Shown: positions 9,479 through 17,860 of the stretch, in pieces
How positions within the stretch are numbered: the first letter of the stretch is position 1
Layout of the letters: each line of letters starts with the position of its first letter
DNA from: Chromatiales bacterium
GTDB lineage: Bacteria > Pseudomonadota > Gammaproteobacteria > Steroidobacterales > GCA-2729495
DNA length: 64,000 nucleotides
Assembly: GCA_020351875.1 (NCBI GenBank)
Contig: CP070671.1
Coordinates: forward strand, 1,501,658-1,565,657
Reading direction: 5' to 3'
Program-made: the position numbers and the translations under genes
The notes under the pieces: generated by a model
The model's input: only the letters and a program-made list of their open reading frames with translations
What the model was told of the DNA's origin: nothing
The model's database searches: none

Positions 9479-9561
9479 CCACCTGGTTGCGGCACGCGTG
9501 CCGATTGCTGGAAGATGGGGCATCCAGCGACTGATCTGGTCCTGACACGGGCCTGTGCGCA

Positions 9562-9894
9562 ATGTCTGAGCCACGAAGATACCAATCATTCCAGGAGTTC
9601 TGGCCCCATTACGTGCGTGAGCACGGGCTGCCCTTGACCCGCCGGCTGCATTTCATTGGCACGCTCGCTGCGCTGATCACGCTGCTGGCGTCGGTCACGG
9701 TCGACTGGCGACTCCTGGCGCTGGTGCCGGTGACCGGCTATGGGTTTGCGTGGTATGCGCACTTTTTCGTCGAGCGAAACCGGCCGGCGACCTTCACCTA
9801 TCCCGCCTGGTCCCTTGTCGGAGATTTCCGGATGTTCTGGCTGATGCTCGTCGGCCGGATGGACGGCGAGGTGGCGAAGCACGCGGGCCGTTGA
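9562..9894 (+). CDS. DUF962 / Mpo1-like membrane protein
   Basis: 110 residues. It shows the DUF962 hallmarks: FQEFWPHYVREHGLPLTRRLHFIGT at 10-34 and YAHFFVERNRPATFTYPAWSLVGDFRMFWLML at 65-96, with two or three hydrophobic helices. Yeast Mpo1, in the same family, is an Fe(II)-dependent dioxygenase acting on 2-hydroxy fatty acids; the His residues in LREH-, LH- and AH-type motifs that would bind metal are present here. Activity in this organism is inferred. Its stop codon overlaps the presumed TTG start of the sirtuin gene. Confidence 0.82.
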   Translation: MSEPRRYQSFQEFWPHYVREHGLPLTRRLHFIGTLAALITLLASVTVDWRLLALVPVTGYGFAWYAHFFVERNRPATFTYPAWSLVGDFRMFWLMLVGRMDGEVAKHAGR

Positions 9895-10667
9895 CTCGTT
9901 GCGATGACAGGCAGCTCGAGGCAGTAGCGGCCCGCATCGGGTCGCGGCTCGCCGGGTCCGGCCGACTGACCCTGCTGACCGGCGCCGGCATCTCGGCCGA
10001 AAGCGGTGTGCCCACGTTTCGCGACATGGGCGGGCTGTGGGAACGCTACCGGGTGGAGGAGGTGGCCAGTCCGCAGGCTTTCCGGCGTGATCCGCAGCTG
10101 GTCTACCGCTTCTACAACCTGCGCCGTGCAGCGCTCGCAGACATCGCGCCGAATGCCGGCCATCAGGCCATTGCCCATCTCGAGCAACTGCTGGGCGATC
10201 GCTTCACGCTCATCACGCAGAACGTCGACGATCTGCACGAACGGGCAGGTAGCGAGCGACTGCTGCACATGCACGGCGAGCTGCGGAAAGCGCGCTGTAC
10301 GAGCTGTGACGGTGTCGCGCCCTGGCTCGCAGACCTGGACGGCGACAGTGTGTGCCCGGCCTGCGGTAAGGCAACGCTGCGGCCACACATCGTGTGGTTC
10401 GGTGAAGTACCGCTGCACATGGCAGCAGAGATCCCGCGCAGCCTGGAAACCGACGTGTTTATCAGTGTCGGGACCAGTGGCCAGGTCTATCCCGCGGGCG
10501 GTTTTGTGGCCGAGGCGCAGGCCGCCGGCGCCCTGACCGTGGAAATCAACCTGGAACCCGGCGAGACGTCCTCGTTGTTCGACCTGAAGCTGCACGGGCC
10601 CGCCGGCGAGATTCTGCCGCCCCTGGCAGCAAGGCTCGCAGACAGCTCGGAGGACCCGACTGGCTAA
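9891..10667 (+). CDS. cobB: Sir2-family NAD-dependent protein deacylase
   Basis: 258 residues from TTG 9891, which overlaps the DUF962 stop (TTGA). The sirtuin core is complete: GAGISAESGVPTFRD near 30, TQNVDDLHERAG near 109, catalytic HMHGEL near 126, a four-Cys zinc site (CTSCDGV ... CPACGK) and SVGTSGQVYPAGGF near 190. FYNLRR near 66 supplies the Tyr-x-x-Arg pair of class III sirtuins that favours succinyl or malonyl lysines. It removes acyl groups from protein lysines and consumes NAD. The 3' end overlaps hisE by 4 nt in a convergent arrangement. Confidence 0.87.
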   Translation: MTRCDDRQLEAVAARIGSRLAGSGRLTLLTGAGISAESGVPTFRDMGGLWERYRVEEVASPQAFRRDPQLVYRFYNLRRAALADIAPNAGHQAIAHLEQLLGDRFTLITQNVDDLHERAGSERLLHMHGELRKARCTSCDGVAPWLADLDGDSVCPACGKATLRPHIVWFGEVPLHMAAEIPRSLETDVFISVGTSGQVYPAGGFVAEAQAAGALTVEINLEPGETSSLFDLKLHGPAGEILPPLAARLADSSEDPTG

Positions 10668-10957
10668 CGCCGGCGTTGTGCGAGTTCCTCCACGACTTCT
10701 TCCAGACTCAGGTCGTTGATCCGCAGCAGCACCAGCAGGTGGTAGATCAGGTCGGCGGCTTCCGCTTTCAGGCGCGGGCCGTCGGCCTGCACGGCGGCAA
10801 TTGCCACCTCCACGCCTTCTTCACCGACCTTCTGGGCAATACGCGATGGCCCGGCCGCGAACAGCTGGGCGGTATAGCTCTGCTCGGTGCTCGCATTGCG
10901 ACGGTTGTCGATGGTCTGTTGCAGTTCCAGCAGGTAATCGAGAACTGGGGCATTCAT
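10664..10957 (-). CDS. hisE: Phosphoribosyl-ATP pyrophosphatase HisE
   Basis: 97 residues, a stand-alone HisE rather than the HisIE fusion of enterics. It hydrolyses PR-ATP to PR-AMP, step 2 of histidine synthesis. The all-alpha MazG-like core is visible: [13 protein letters not shown] near 43-55 and [13 protein letters not shown] near 66-78, with the acidic metal-binding residues EExxE and ExxD. It is the last gene of the operon and its ATG overlaps the hisF stop. The cyclohydrolase hisI that should follow is not here. Confidence 0.92.
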   Translation of the reverse strand: MNAPVLDYLLELQQTIDNRRNASTEQSYTAQLFAAGPSRIAQKVGEEGVEVAIAAVQADGPRLKAEAADLIYHLLVLLRINDLSLEEVVEELAQRRR

Positions 10958-11724
10958 TCACGTATCTCCACCTGCCGTGCGCGCAGGTACTGTTTCAGGT
11001 CCTGGATGTTGATAGCGGCCGTGTGAAACACGCTGGCGGCCAGCGCGCCGTCGACCCGCGCTTCGTGGAACACGTCGGCGAAGTGCTCCATGGCACCGGC
11101 GCCGCCCGACGCAATGAGCGGCACGCTGCAACCGGCGCGCACCCGCTGCAGTTGCGGGATGTCGTAGCCCTTGCGCACGCCGTCCTGGTTCATGCAGTTC
11201 AACACGATTTCGCCGGCGCCACGTTCCTGTACCTCGCTGACCCAGTCCACCGTGAGCCGGCCACTGTGCCTGGTCTTGTCCGGATCGCCCGTGTACTGGT
11301 ACACACGGTACTCGCCGTTGGCTTCTTCCCGGCTGTCGATGCCCACGACGACGCACTGCGAGCCGAAGCGGGTCGCGAGTTCACCGATCAGCTCCGGGCG
11401 CGCCAGCGCCGGGCTGTTCACGGAGATCTTGTCGGCACCATAGTTCAGCACTTCTTCCGCTTCGGCGACGCTGCGAATGCCGCCGGCGACGCAGAACGGG
11501 ATGTCCAGCACCTCGGCCACGCGGTTCACCCAGCTGCGGTCCACGCGGCGCCCGTCCGGGCTCGCGGTGATGTCGTAAAACACGAGCTCATCGGCACCTT
11601 CTTCGCGGTAGCGCGCGGCAAGCGCCATGATGTCGCCCATGACCACGTGATCGCGAAACTGCACGCCCTTCACGACTTGCCCGTCGCGCACGTCGAGGCA
11701 CGGAATTATGCGTCTTGCAAGAAT
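10954..11724 (-). CDS. hisF: Imidazole glycerol phosphate synthase cyclase subunit HisF, ATT start
   Basis: 256 residues if translation begins at ATT 11724. With that start the protein reads [12 protein letters not shown], placing catalytic Asp at 11, exactly the family position, with the second Asp in VVGIDSREE near 130. The TIM barrel is complete and ends in [13 protein letters not shown] lies at 11733-11737 with an 8-nt spacer to ATT. No ATG, GTG or TTG occurs in frame near the family start; upstream codons are translated hisA antiphase sequence. The gene overlaps hisA by 19 nt. It forms the ammonia-using synthase with HisH. Confidence 0.9.
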   Translation of the reverse strand: MLARRIIPCLDVRDGQVVKGVQFRDHVVMGDIMALAARYREEGADELVFYDITASPDGRRVDRSWVNRVAEVLDIPFCVAGGIRSVAEAEEVLNYGADKISVNSPALARPELIGELATRFGSQCVVVGIDSREEANGEYRVYQYTGDPDKTRHSGRLTVDWVSEVQERGAGEIVLNCMNQDGVRKGYDIPQLQRVRAGCSVPLIASGGAGAMEHFADVFHEARVDGALAASVFHTAAINIQDLKQYLRARQVEIRE

Positions 11725-12443
11725 TGTCCAATCTCCTCGAGGGTCAGACGGCCGTCCAGCAGGGCCTTGCCCGAGACCACGCCGGCCGCACCGGCGGCGG
11801 CCAGGGCCGGCAGGTCCGCTGCGTTGCTGACGCCGCCGGACGCGATGAACCGCACGTCGGGATAACGCCGCGTGCACTCGGTGTAAAGCGCGACGTTCGG
11901 GCCTTCCAGCGTGCCGTCGCGGGCGATGTCCGTGCACAGCACATCGCGGGCACCGACTGCGAGGTAACGGTCCAGCAAGTCCCATAGCGTGACGTCACTA
12001 CCACGGGTCCAGCCGTGGGTCTGCGGTACCGGCGTGCCGTTGTCGATACGCACATCGAAGGCCAGCACCACATGCTGTGCACCCACCGCGCCAATCCAGT
12101 CGATCACTTCTGCCGGCGACTGCACGGCGACAGAACCGATCACCGCGCGCTCCGCACCGGCGGCGAGCAGCCGTTCCAGCCGTGCCGCGTCGCGGATGCC
12201 GCCACCGGCCTGCACGCGCAGGCCCGTTGCCGCAAACGCCTCGATCACCGGCAGGTTGACCGGATCGCCGGTCTTCGCGCCGTCGAGATCCACCGCGTGC
12301 AGGCGCGTGAGGCCCGCCGCCAGGTAGCGTTCGGCGAGCTCTATGGGGTCCTGCTGGTAGCGGGTGACCTGGTCGAAGTCACCCTTGTACAGGCGCACCA
12401 CGCCGCCGCTCAGCAGGTCGATGGCAGGAATCACTTCCATCAT
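11706..12443 (-). CDS. hisA: HisA, ProFAR isomerase
   Basis: 245 residues of TIM-barrel sequence. It isomerises ProFAR to PRFAR, step 4 of histidine synthesis. The N-terminus [21 protein letters not shown] carries the catalytic Asp and the first phosphate site; VQAGGGIRD near 77 and [12 protein letters not shown] near 202 form further parts of the barrel. The start ATGATG overlaps the hisH stop (ATGA). The 3' end contains the hisF ribosome binding site and start. Confidence 0.95.
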   Translation of the reverse strand: MMEVIPAIDLLSGGVVRLYKGDFDQVTRYQQDPIELAERYLAAGLTRLHAVDLDGAKTGDPVNLPVIEAFAATGLRVQAGGGIRDAARLERLLAAGAERAVIGSVAVQSPAEVIDWIGAVGAQHVVLAFDVRIDNGTPVPQTHGWTRGSDVTLWDLLDRYLAVGARDVLCTDIARDGTLEGPNVALYTECTRRYPDVRFIASGGVSNAADLPALAAAGAAGVVSGKALLDGRLTLEEIGQFLQDA

Positions 12444-13057
12444 GCGGGCGACAGCTCCAGGAAGTTGGCCAGCACGCGCGCGCCGTGTCTGCCCGAGCGT
12501 TCCGGGTGAAACTGGGTGGCAACGAAATTCCCGCGCTCGACAACCGCCGAGAACTCCCGGCCGTATTCGCAGCGCCCGGTGGTGAAGTCGGTCACCGGCA
12601 CCGCGTAGCTGTGGACGAAGTAGAACTGCGCACCGTCCGGTATGCCGGCCAGCAGGCCAGAGCCCGGTGTCTGCCAGACACGATTCCAGCCCATGTGCGG
12701 TACCGTGTGGTCCGCATCGGCTTCGAACAGCCGGGCAGTGCCAGGCAGGATCCCGAGGCAGTCGGTGTCGGCTTCTTCGGAGCCGTCGAACAGCAGTTGC
12801 AGGCCCAGGCAGATGCCGAGCACCGGCTGAGTCAGGGCCGGTATCACTTGATCCAGCGCACTCTCACGCAGGCGCGTCATCGCGTCGCGCGCGGCGCCGA
12901 CACCAGGCAGGATCACGCGCGCCGCGTCGCGAATCCGGCCCGCGTCCGTCGTCAGCTCACCGGCGACACCGAGCCGGGCCAGCGCGAACTTGAGCGATGC
13001 GATATTCGCGCCACCGCCATCCACGATGGCGAGTGCGTTGCTCGCGGTGGCATTCAC
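12440..13057 (-). CDS. hisH: HisH, glutamine amidotransferase subunit of IGP synthase
   Basis: 205 residues from GTG 13057, which overlaps the hisB stop (GTGA). It is a class I glutaminase with GICLGLQLLF near 79 (nucleophile Cys) and FHPERSG near 185 (catalytic His and Glu). PHMGWNRV near 118 and FVHSYAV near 143 match the HisH interface region. It supplies ammonia to HisF. A longer in-frame start at 13102 would lie inside hisB and is not preferred. Confidence 0.94.
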   Translation of the reverse strand: MNATASNALAIVDGGGANIASLKFALARLGVAGELTTDAGRIRDAARVILPGVGAARDAMTRLRESALDQVIPALTQPVLGICLGLQLLFDGSEEADTDCLGILPGTARLFEADADHTVPHMGWNRVWQTPGSGLLAGIPDGAQFYFVHSYAVPVTDFTTGRCEYGREFSAVVERGNFVATQFHPERSGRHGARVLANFLELSPA

Positions 13058-14127
13058 AGCGTGCCCTTGGTGCTGGGTAATTCGCGGCCGTCGCGCCGAC
13101 AAGCGTCGCGCAGCGCGCGGCCGGTGGCCTTGAAGCAGGACTCCACCATGTGATGCGTATTCTCACCCTGCACCGTCAGGTGCAGCGATGCACCCAGGCT
13201 CTCGGCCAGGGACCGGAAAAAGTGCGGCACCATTTCCGTGGGCAGGCCGCCGACTTCCGCGCGCGGAAACTCGCCTTCGAACACGGAGTAGGGTCGGCCG
13301 GACAGGTCCAGCGCCACCTGCGCCCGGGACTCGTCCATGGGCAACAGGAACCCGAAGCGCCCGATGCCGCGCTTGTCACCCAGCGCGTCGCGCAGGGCCT
13401 GGCCCAGCGCCAAGGCCGTGTCTTCGATCGTGTGGTGCTCGTCGACGTGCAGGTCGCCCTCGCAGTTCAGTCGCAGCGCGAAGCCGCCGTGTTTCGCGAT
13501 CTGTTCGAGCATGTGATCGAAAAAGCCGATGCCCGTGCCGACCTCGATGGGCCCTTCGCGGTCCAGGTCCACGTCCACCCGGATCCTGGTTTCCCGCGTT
13601 TGGCGGTTCACCGTGGCGGTGCGCGGTTGCTCGACGAGGTCGCGCACGATCTTGCTCCAGGCCGACGGGCTCGCGGGGTCGATGCGCAAGGCGGGCACCC
13701 CGATGTTGGCCCCCAGTTCCAGGTCGGTCTTGCGGTCACCGATGACGACGCTCGCTGACCGATTGACTTCGACACGCTCGAAAAAGTCGCCGATGTGCCC
13801 CGGCCGGGGCTTGCGACACAGGCAGGCATCGTCAGGCGTGTGCGGGCACACGAAGACCTCGAGAAATTCGATGCCCTGCGACGCAAAGAGCGCGACCACG
13901 AAGTCCTGCACCTGGTGGAAGTCCGACTCGGGAAAGCTGTCTGTGCCCAGCCCGTCCTGGTTGGTGACCATTACGAACTCGTAGCCGGCATCCTGCAGTC
14001 GCAGCAGGGCCGGGACCACGCCGGGTACGAGCTCGACCTTGTCCAGCCGATCCACCTGCTCGTCGGCGGGTTCCACGATCAGCGTGCCGTCGCGGTCCAG
14101 GAAGACGATGCGTTTGCCCTTCGCCAT
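13054..14127 (-). CDS. hisB: Bifunctional HisB: histidinol-phosphatase / IGP dehydratase
   Basis: 357 residues, close to E. coli HisB (355). The N-terminal HAD phosphatase domain has FLDRDGTL near 9 and a zinc loop CPHTPDDACLCRKPRPG near 99. The C-terminal dehydratase starts near 170 with RETRIRV and carries FFDHMLEQIAKHGG, DEHHTIEDTALALG and ENTHHMVES, the His-rich Mn-binding motifs. It carries out steps 6 and 8 of the pathway. The bifunctional form is typical of gammaproteobacteria. It starts 5 nt after the hisC stop; an open extension to 14319 lies inside hisC. Confidence 0.95.
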   Translation of the reverse strand: MAKGKRIVFLDRDGTLIVEPADEQVDRLDKVELVPGVVPALLRLQDAGYEFVMVTNQDGLGTDSFPESDFHQVQDFVVALFASQGIEFLEVFVCPHTPDDACLCRKPRPGHIGDFFERVEVNRSASVVIGDRKTDLELGANIGVPALRIDPASPSAWSKIVRDLVEQPRTATVNRQTRETRIRVDVDLDREGPIEVGTGIGFFDHMLEQIAKHGGFALRLNCEGDLHVDEHHTIEDTALALGQALRDALGDKRGIGRFGFLLPMDESRAQVALDLSGRPYSVFEGEFPRAEVGGLPTEMVPHFFRSLAESLGASLHLTVQGENTHHMVESCFKATGRALRDACRRDGRELPSTKGTL

Positions 14128-14132
14128 GTCAG

Positions 14133-15185
14133 TCACGCCTCCAGCGCGGCGAGCAGCTGGTCGTTGTCCTGCGGGCGGCCGACCGTGATCCGAAGGCAGC
14201 CGGGCGTCCACGCACTGTCGCTGAAGTCGCGGATCAGCACGCCGCCGGCTTTGGCCGCCGCCGCCAGTGCCGCCGCGTCCCTTGCCTCGAGCAGGATGAA
14301 ATTCGCGTCGCTGGGCCACACCCGGCGAACCCCGGGGAGAGCGGCCAGCCGCGCCGACAGGCGTTCGCGCTCGTGCCGGATGCGGGCGAGCTGCGCCTGG
14401 GCGGCTGCACGCGCCGCCGGCTCCAGGGCGGCGAGCACCGCGGTTTCGCAGGGCACCGGGATGGCGTAGGGCGGCAGGATTCGGCCGGTCATGTCCACCA
14501 CGTCAGGCGAACTCAACAACGCGCCGCAGCGCACGCCGGCCAGGCCCAGGGCCTTGGACAAGGTGCGCAGCACGACCAGCTGCGGGTAGCGATCGAGCAG
14601 CGCCATCAGTGCATCGTTGTTGGGCGCGAATTCGGCGTAAGCCGCGTCCACCACCACCAGGCCCCGCGTGGCCACGGCGTCGCACAGGGCCGCGATATCG
14701 TCGACGGCCAGCACATTCCCGGTGGGATTGTTGGGCGAACAGAGAAACGCGAGCCGCGTGCGCTCGTTCCACGCATGCTGCACGCCGCTGACATCCAACG
14801 TATAGCCCGCGTCGGCGAGCAGCGGCACCTCGACGATGCCGGCGCCCTGCACCTGGGCGTAGTGGGCATACATGCCGAAGGTCGGCGGGCAGATCACGAT
14901 GTCGTCCTGGCCGGGCCGGCACACCGCGCGGACCAGGAGTTCGATGGCCTCCGAGGACCCCCGCGTCACGAGCACACGCTCCGGGCCAACGCCATAGTGG
15001 TCGGCCAGGCGTGCCGTCAGCGTATCGGGGCGCGCCGGCGGGTAGCGGTTCAGCCCCTCCGCCCCGGCACTGGCCCACGGCACCTCGTTCGCATTCAGGC
15101 GCAGCAGCCCGGACTCGTAAGTGGCTGCCCGATAGGCTTGCAGCGACCGGAGTTCCGGCCGGAATAACGCGGTCAGGCCGTTCAT
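14133..15185 (-). CDS. hisC: Histidinol-phosphate aminotransferase HisC
   Basis: 350 residues, a fold-type I PLP enzyme. It transaminates imidazole acetol phosphate with glutamate, step 7 of histidine synthesis. LNANEVPW near 30, FLCSPNNPTGNV near 150 and LRTLSKALGLAGVRCG near 210 (PLP lysine) are visible. A conserved Arg lies in the C-terminal LRITVG. ATGA overlap with the hisD stop indicates tight translational coupling. Confidence 0.94.
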   Translation of the reverse strand: MNGLTALFRPELRSLQAYRAATYESGLLRLNANEVPWASAGAEGLNRYPPARPDTLTARLADHYGVGPERVLVTRGSSEAIELLVRAVCRPGQDDIVICPPTFGMYAHYAQVQGAGIVEVPLLADAGYTLDVSGVQHAWNERTRLAFLCSPNNPTGNVLAVDDIAALCDAVATRGLVVVDAAYAEFAPNNDALMALLDRYPQLVVLRTLSKALGLAGVRCGALLSSPDVVDMTGRILPPYAIPVPCETAVLAALEPAARAAAQAQLARIRHERERLSARLAALPGVRRVWPSDANFILLEARDAAALAAAAKAGGVLIRDFSDSAWTPGCLRITVGRPQDNDQLLAALEA

Positions 15186-16507
15186 GCCGCGCCGCGCTTG
15201 GATTGCCGCCGCAGCCGCACCCGCACGGCCTCCGCATGGGCATCCAGCCCCTCGAGACCTGCCAGCGTTGTAACCGTGTCCCCGAGCCCAGCCAGGCCCT
15301 CGCGGCTCAGCTCCTGGAACGTCAGCTGTTTCTGGAAACTGCCGACGGACAGGCCACTGTAGCTGCGCGCATAGCCGTAGGTCGGCAGCACGTGGTTCGT
15401 GCCGCTGCAGTAGTCACCCACGGACTCCGGGGTCCAGGGACCGAGGAAGACCGAGCCTGCATTTTCTATGTAATCAATAAATTGTCGAGGATTATCAACC
15501 TGAATTATTAGGTGTTCCGGCGCATAGCGGTTCACGATGTCGAAGGCCTCGCCGAGATCGTCCGTCAGGATCACCGCCCCGTGCTGCAGCGACGCGCTGA
15601 TGATTTCGCGGCGCGGCAGGGCCGGCAGCGCCGCCGCGATGGCCCGCTGCGTGGCCTCGGCCAGGGCGGCGTCCGTGCAGACCAGGATGGCCTGCGAATC
15701 GGGACCGTGCTCGGCCTGCGACATCAGGTCCAGCGCGACGTACTCCGGGTCGGCACCGGCATCGGCCACCACCATGACTTCCGACGGCCCGGCGGGCATG
15801 TCCAGCGCTGCGCCCGCCGGGTCGGCCGCCACCTGGGTTTTCGCCGCCGTGACCCACGCATTGCCGGGCCCGAAAATCTTGTCCACCTTCGGCACGGTGG
15901 CCGTGCCATAGCCCATCGCGGCAACGGCCTGGGCGCCACCCACCTTGAAAATTTGCTCGACCCCGCAGGCCTGGGCCGCGACCAACACGGCCGGGTCGGC
16001 GCGGCCATCCGGCCGCGGCGGCGTGCAAATGATGCGTACCGGGCAGCCAGCGAGACGTGCCGGTACCGCCAGCATGATGGCGGTGGAGGGCAGGGGTGCA
16101 CTGCCGGCCGGCACGTACAGGCCCACGGCCGGGACCGGGCGGGACACGCGTTCGCAGATCACGCCCGGCGCGGTCTCGACCCGGATCGGCGGCGCCAGCT
16201 GCGCGGCGTGAAAGCGTTCGACATTGCCCACGGCGGTGTCGATGGCGGCGATCGCATCCGCGCCGAGTTCCGCCCGCGCCCCGGCCGCTTCTGCTGCACC
16301 CACCTGCAGGGAGTCCAGCGTTGCGCGGTCGAATTCACGCGCGAAACGCAGCAGCGCGGCGTCGCCGTCGCGCCGGACCGCCGCGATGATGTCAGCCGCC
16401 TGGGCGGCGATTTCCGGGTTCGCCTTCACGGCCGGGCGCGTGAGCGCGTCGGCGCGCGCCGCTTCGTCCAGTTCGCTCCAGCGAATCACGTTCATGCCGG
16501 TGGTCAT
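15182..16507 (-). CDS. hisD: Histidinol dehydrogenase HisD
   Basis: 441 residues. It performs the last two NAD-dependent oxidations from histidinol to histidine with a zinc ion. Typical stretches include YVPAGSAPLPSTAIM near 131, GGAQAVAAMGYGT near 190, GPGNAWVTAAK near 213, AGPSEVMVVAD near 239, QAEHGPDSQA near 263 and FLGPWTPESVGDYCSGTNHVLPT near 355. The start is ATG 16507 (ATGA overlap with hisG) or the Met four codons later. A short AT-rich stretch (15461-15513) is still in frame and encodes the conserved DNPRQFIDYIENAGS. Confidence 0.95.
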   Translation of the reverse strand: MTTGMNVIRWSELDEAARADALTRPAVKANPEIAAQAADIIAAVRRDGDAALLRFAREFDRATLDSLQVGAAEAAGARAELGADAIAAIDTAVGNVERFHAAQLAPPIRVETAPGVICERVSRPVPAVGLYVPAGSAPLPSTAIMLAVPARLAGCPVRIICTPPRPDGRADPAVLVAAQACGVEQIFKVGGAQAVAAMGYGTATVPKVDKIFGPGNAWVTAAKTQVAADPAGAALDMPAGPSEVMVVADAGADPEYVALDLMSQAEHGPDSQAILVCTDAALAEATQRAIAAALPALPRREIISASLQHGAVILTDDLGEAFDIVNRYAPEHLIIQVDNPRQFIDYIENAGSVFLGPWTPESVGDYCSGTNHVLPTYGYARSYSGLSVGSFQKQLTFQELSREGLAGLGDTVTTLAGLEGLDAHAEAVRVRLRRQSKRGAA

Positions 16508-17406
16508 GCGAGCATCTTCTCCACCGGGACCACGAGCACCGAGCTGGCACCGATGCTTTTCAGGTTTTCCAGGGTTTCCCAGAACACGGTTTCGCGGCAG
16601 ACCACGTGCACGGCCACCTTGTCGTCGCGGCCTTCCAGCGGCAGTACCGTGGGGGCCTCCGAGCCGGGCAGCAGTTCACTGATCTGGCCGAGCGCGCTTT
16701 TGGGCGCGTGCATCATGATGTATTTGCTTTCGCGCACCTGCATCACGCCCTCGATGCGTTGCAGGAGACGGTCGATCCACTCCTGCTTGGCCGGCGGAAT
16801 GTCCACCGGCGTGCGCAGAATGACCGCTTCGCTGTCGAGGATGGTTTCACCTTCGCGAAGCTTGTGGGCCTTCATCGTGGTTCCCGTGGACACCAGGTCA
16901 CAGATCGCATCTGCGCGGCCGAGGCTGGGCGCGATTTCCACGGCGCCGGAGAACTCGACCACGTCGGCGGCAATGCCTTCTCGCCGCAGGTAGTCCGCCA
17001 CCACGTTCGGATAGCTGGTGGCCACCCGCTGCCCGGCCAGCTCCGCAACTGTCTGCACCGGCCCGTCTTCCGGGTAGCCGAAACACAGTCGGCAGTGCCC
17101 GTAGTCCAGCCGCTGGAGGATGGAAAAGGGCTCGCCGGGGCCATTGTCCTGGAAGCCCAGCCGGGCCTCTTCCACGATGTTGAGCCCGACCACACCCAGG
17201 TCGCAGACGTCGTCGCGGACCAGGGCCGGGATGTCGTCGTCGCGCACCAGCAGGATGTCCAGCGGCATATTCTCGCCGAAGCAGATCAGCTGATCGCGGG
17301 CGCGCGTGTATTTCAGGCCGCAGCGCTGCAGCAGGTCCAGCGAGTGGTCGGTCAGGCGCCCGGACTTCTGGATTGCGATCTTGATACGTGTTTCTTTATC
17401 AATCAT
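16504..17406 (-). CDS. hisG: ATP phosphoribosyltransferase HisG, long form
   Basis: 300 residues, the long form with its own C-terminal regulatory ACT-like domain (from about 225), like the E. coli enzyme (299). It commits ATP and PRPP to histidine synthesis and is the usual feedback target of histidine. RIKIAIQKSGRL opens the protein. CDLVSTGTTMKAHKLREGE near 171 is the PRPP-binding loop. It starts 6 nt after the regulator gene stop; the C-terminal segment SSVLVVPVEKML is intact. Confidence 0.95.
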   Translation of the reverse strand: MIDKETRIKIAIQKSGRLTDHSLDLLQRCGLKYTRARDQLICFGENMPLDILLVRDDDIPALVRDDVCDLGVVGLNIVEEARLGFQDNGPGEPFSILQRLDYGHCRLCFGYPEDGPVQTVAELAGQRVATSYPNVVADYLRREGIAADVVEFSGAVEIAPSLGRADAICDLVSTGTTMKAHKLREGETILDSEAVILRTPVDIPPAKQEWIDRLLQRIEGVMQVRESKYIMMHAPKSALGQISELLPGSEAPTVLPLEGRDDKVAVHVVCRETVFWETLENLKSIGASSVLVVPVEKMLA

Positions 17407-17412
17407 TTACAA

Positions 17413-17718
17413 CTACTTCTTAAGGCGTTCCAGCGCCTTTTGATAGCCGCCGGCGCCACTGGTCAGGAAGCGCGCGACCCGGCTGATCGTGGTCAGGCTC
17501 ACGCCGGTGCGGTCGTGCACCTGGCGATAGCTCAGGCCTTCGGCCAGGCACTCGGCCACGGCCCAGCGGTCTTTCAGGGCCTGCAGTTCCGCCGGCGTGC
17601 AGAGGTCCTGTAAAAACGCCCGGCATTCGGCGAGGTCCTGCAGGCTCAGCAACGCGCGGAACAATTCGTCTTCGGCCGCGACTTCCTCGCGGGGACTCAG
17701 TACTCGGTGGTCCTTCAT
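17413..17718 (-). CDS. TrpR-superfamily YerC/HisR-type regulator
   Basis: 101 residues with the YerC/YecD layout: an N-terminal helical region, then AECLAEGLSYRQVHDRTGVSLTTISRVARFL near 57-87, a TrpR-like helix-turn-helix. Family members have been proposed as repressors of histidine synthesis in Firmicutes. Here the gene is the first of the his operon, 6 nt upstream of hisG. A TrpR-like palindromic operator overlaps its own promoter, so autoregulation together with hisGDCBHAFE is the straightforward reading. The corepressor (histidine?) is inferred. Confidence 0.85.
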   Translation of the reverse strand: MKDHRVLSPREEVAAEDELFRALLSLQDLAECRAFLQDLCTPAELQALKDRWAVAECLAEGLSYRQVHDRTGVSLTTISRVARFLTSGAGGYQKALERLKK

Positions 17719-17735
17719 GGCTCCCGGGTGTTCAA

Positions 17736-17757
17736 ATGTATTAACATGTTAGTACAT
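17736..17757. promoter_or_regulatory. TrpR-like operator for the his operon
   Basis: A 22-bp near-perfect palindrome (one mismatched pair) with half-sites TGTATTA and TAGTACA separated by 6 bp, centred between 17746 and 17747. The enteric trp operator has half-sites TGTACTA and TAGTACA with the same 6-bp gap, so geometry and sequence closely match. It overlaps the predicted -10 of the regulator-his promoter and lies 18 bp upstream of the regulator ATG. Confidence 0.75.
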
Positions 17758-17774
17758 TAAAACAGTCGCGGCAA
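17746..17774 (-). promoter_or_regulatory. Predicted sigma-70 promoter of the his operon
   Basis: On the minus strand TTGCCG (17774-17769) is followed by a 17-nt spacer and TAACAT (17751-17746). The -10 lies inside the palindromic operator, so a bound repressor would block polymerase. Predicted transcription starts near 17739, leaving a leader of about 20 nt. Confidence 0.55.
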
Positions 17775-17780
17775 GCCCGG

Positions 17781-17810
17781 TTGACCGGTTTTGTGACTGC
17801 CGCCTAAACT
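17781..17810 (+). promoter_or_regulatory. Predicted promoter of metB
   Basis: TTGACC (17781-17786), an 18-nt spacer and TAAACT (17805-17810) on the plus strand give a plausible sigma-70 promoter about 50 nt before the metB ATG. It does not overlap the palindromic operator 24 bp away, so metB may or may not be influenced by the same repressor. No MetJ-box-like repeat was recognised. Confidence 0.5.
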
Positions 17811-17860
17811 CCGCCGCCCGCGGCGCGGGTCTTGCCGCGCCCAGCAACCGGACAAAGCCT

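Noticed and set aside
15461-15513. AT-rich stretch within hisD that looked like an insertion
   Set aside because: The reading frame is uninterrupted and encodes conserved HisD residues, so it reflects local codon choice only.
15512-16993. Rightward 493-codon open frame opposite hisD/hisG
   Set aside because: Antisense to two conserved his genes; no family features in the translation.
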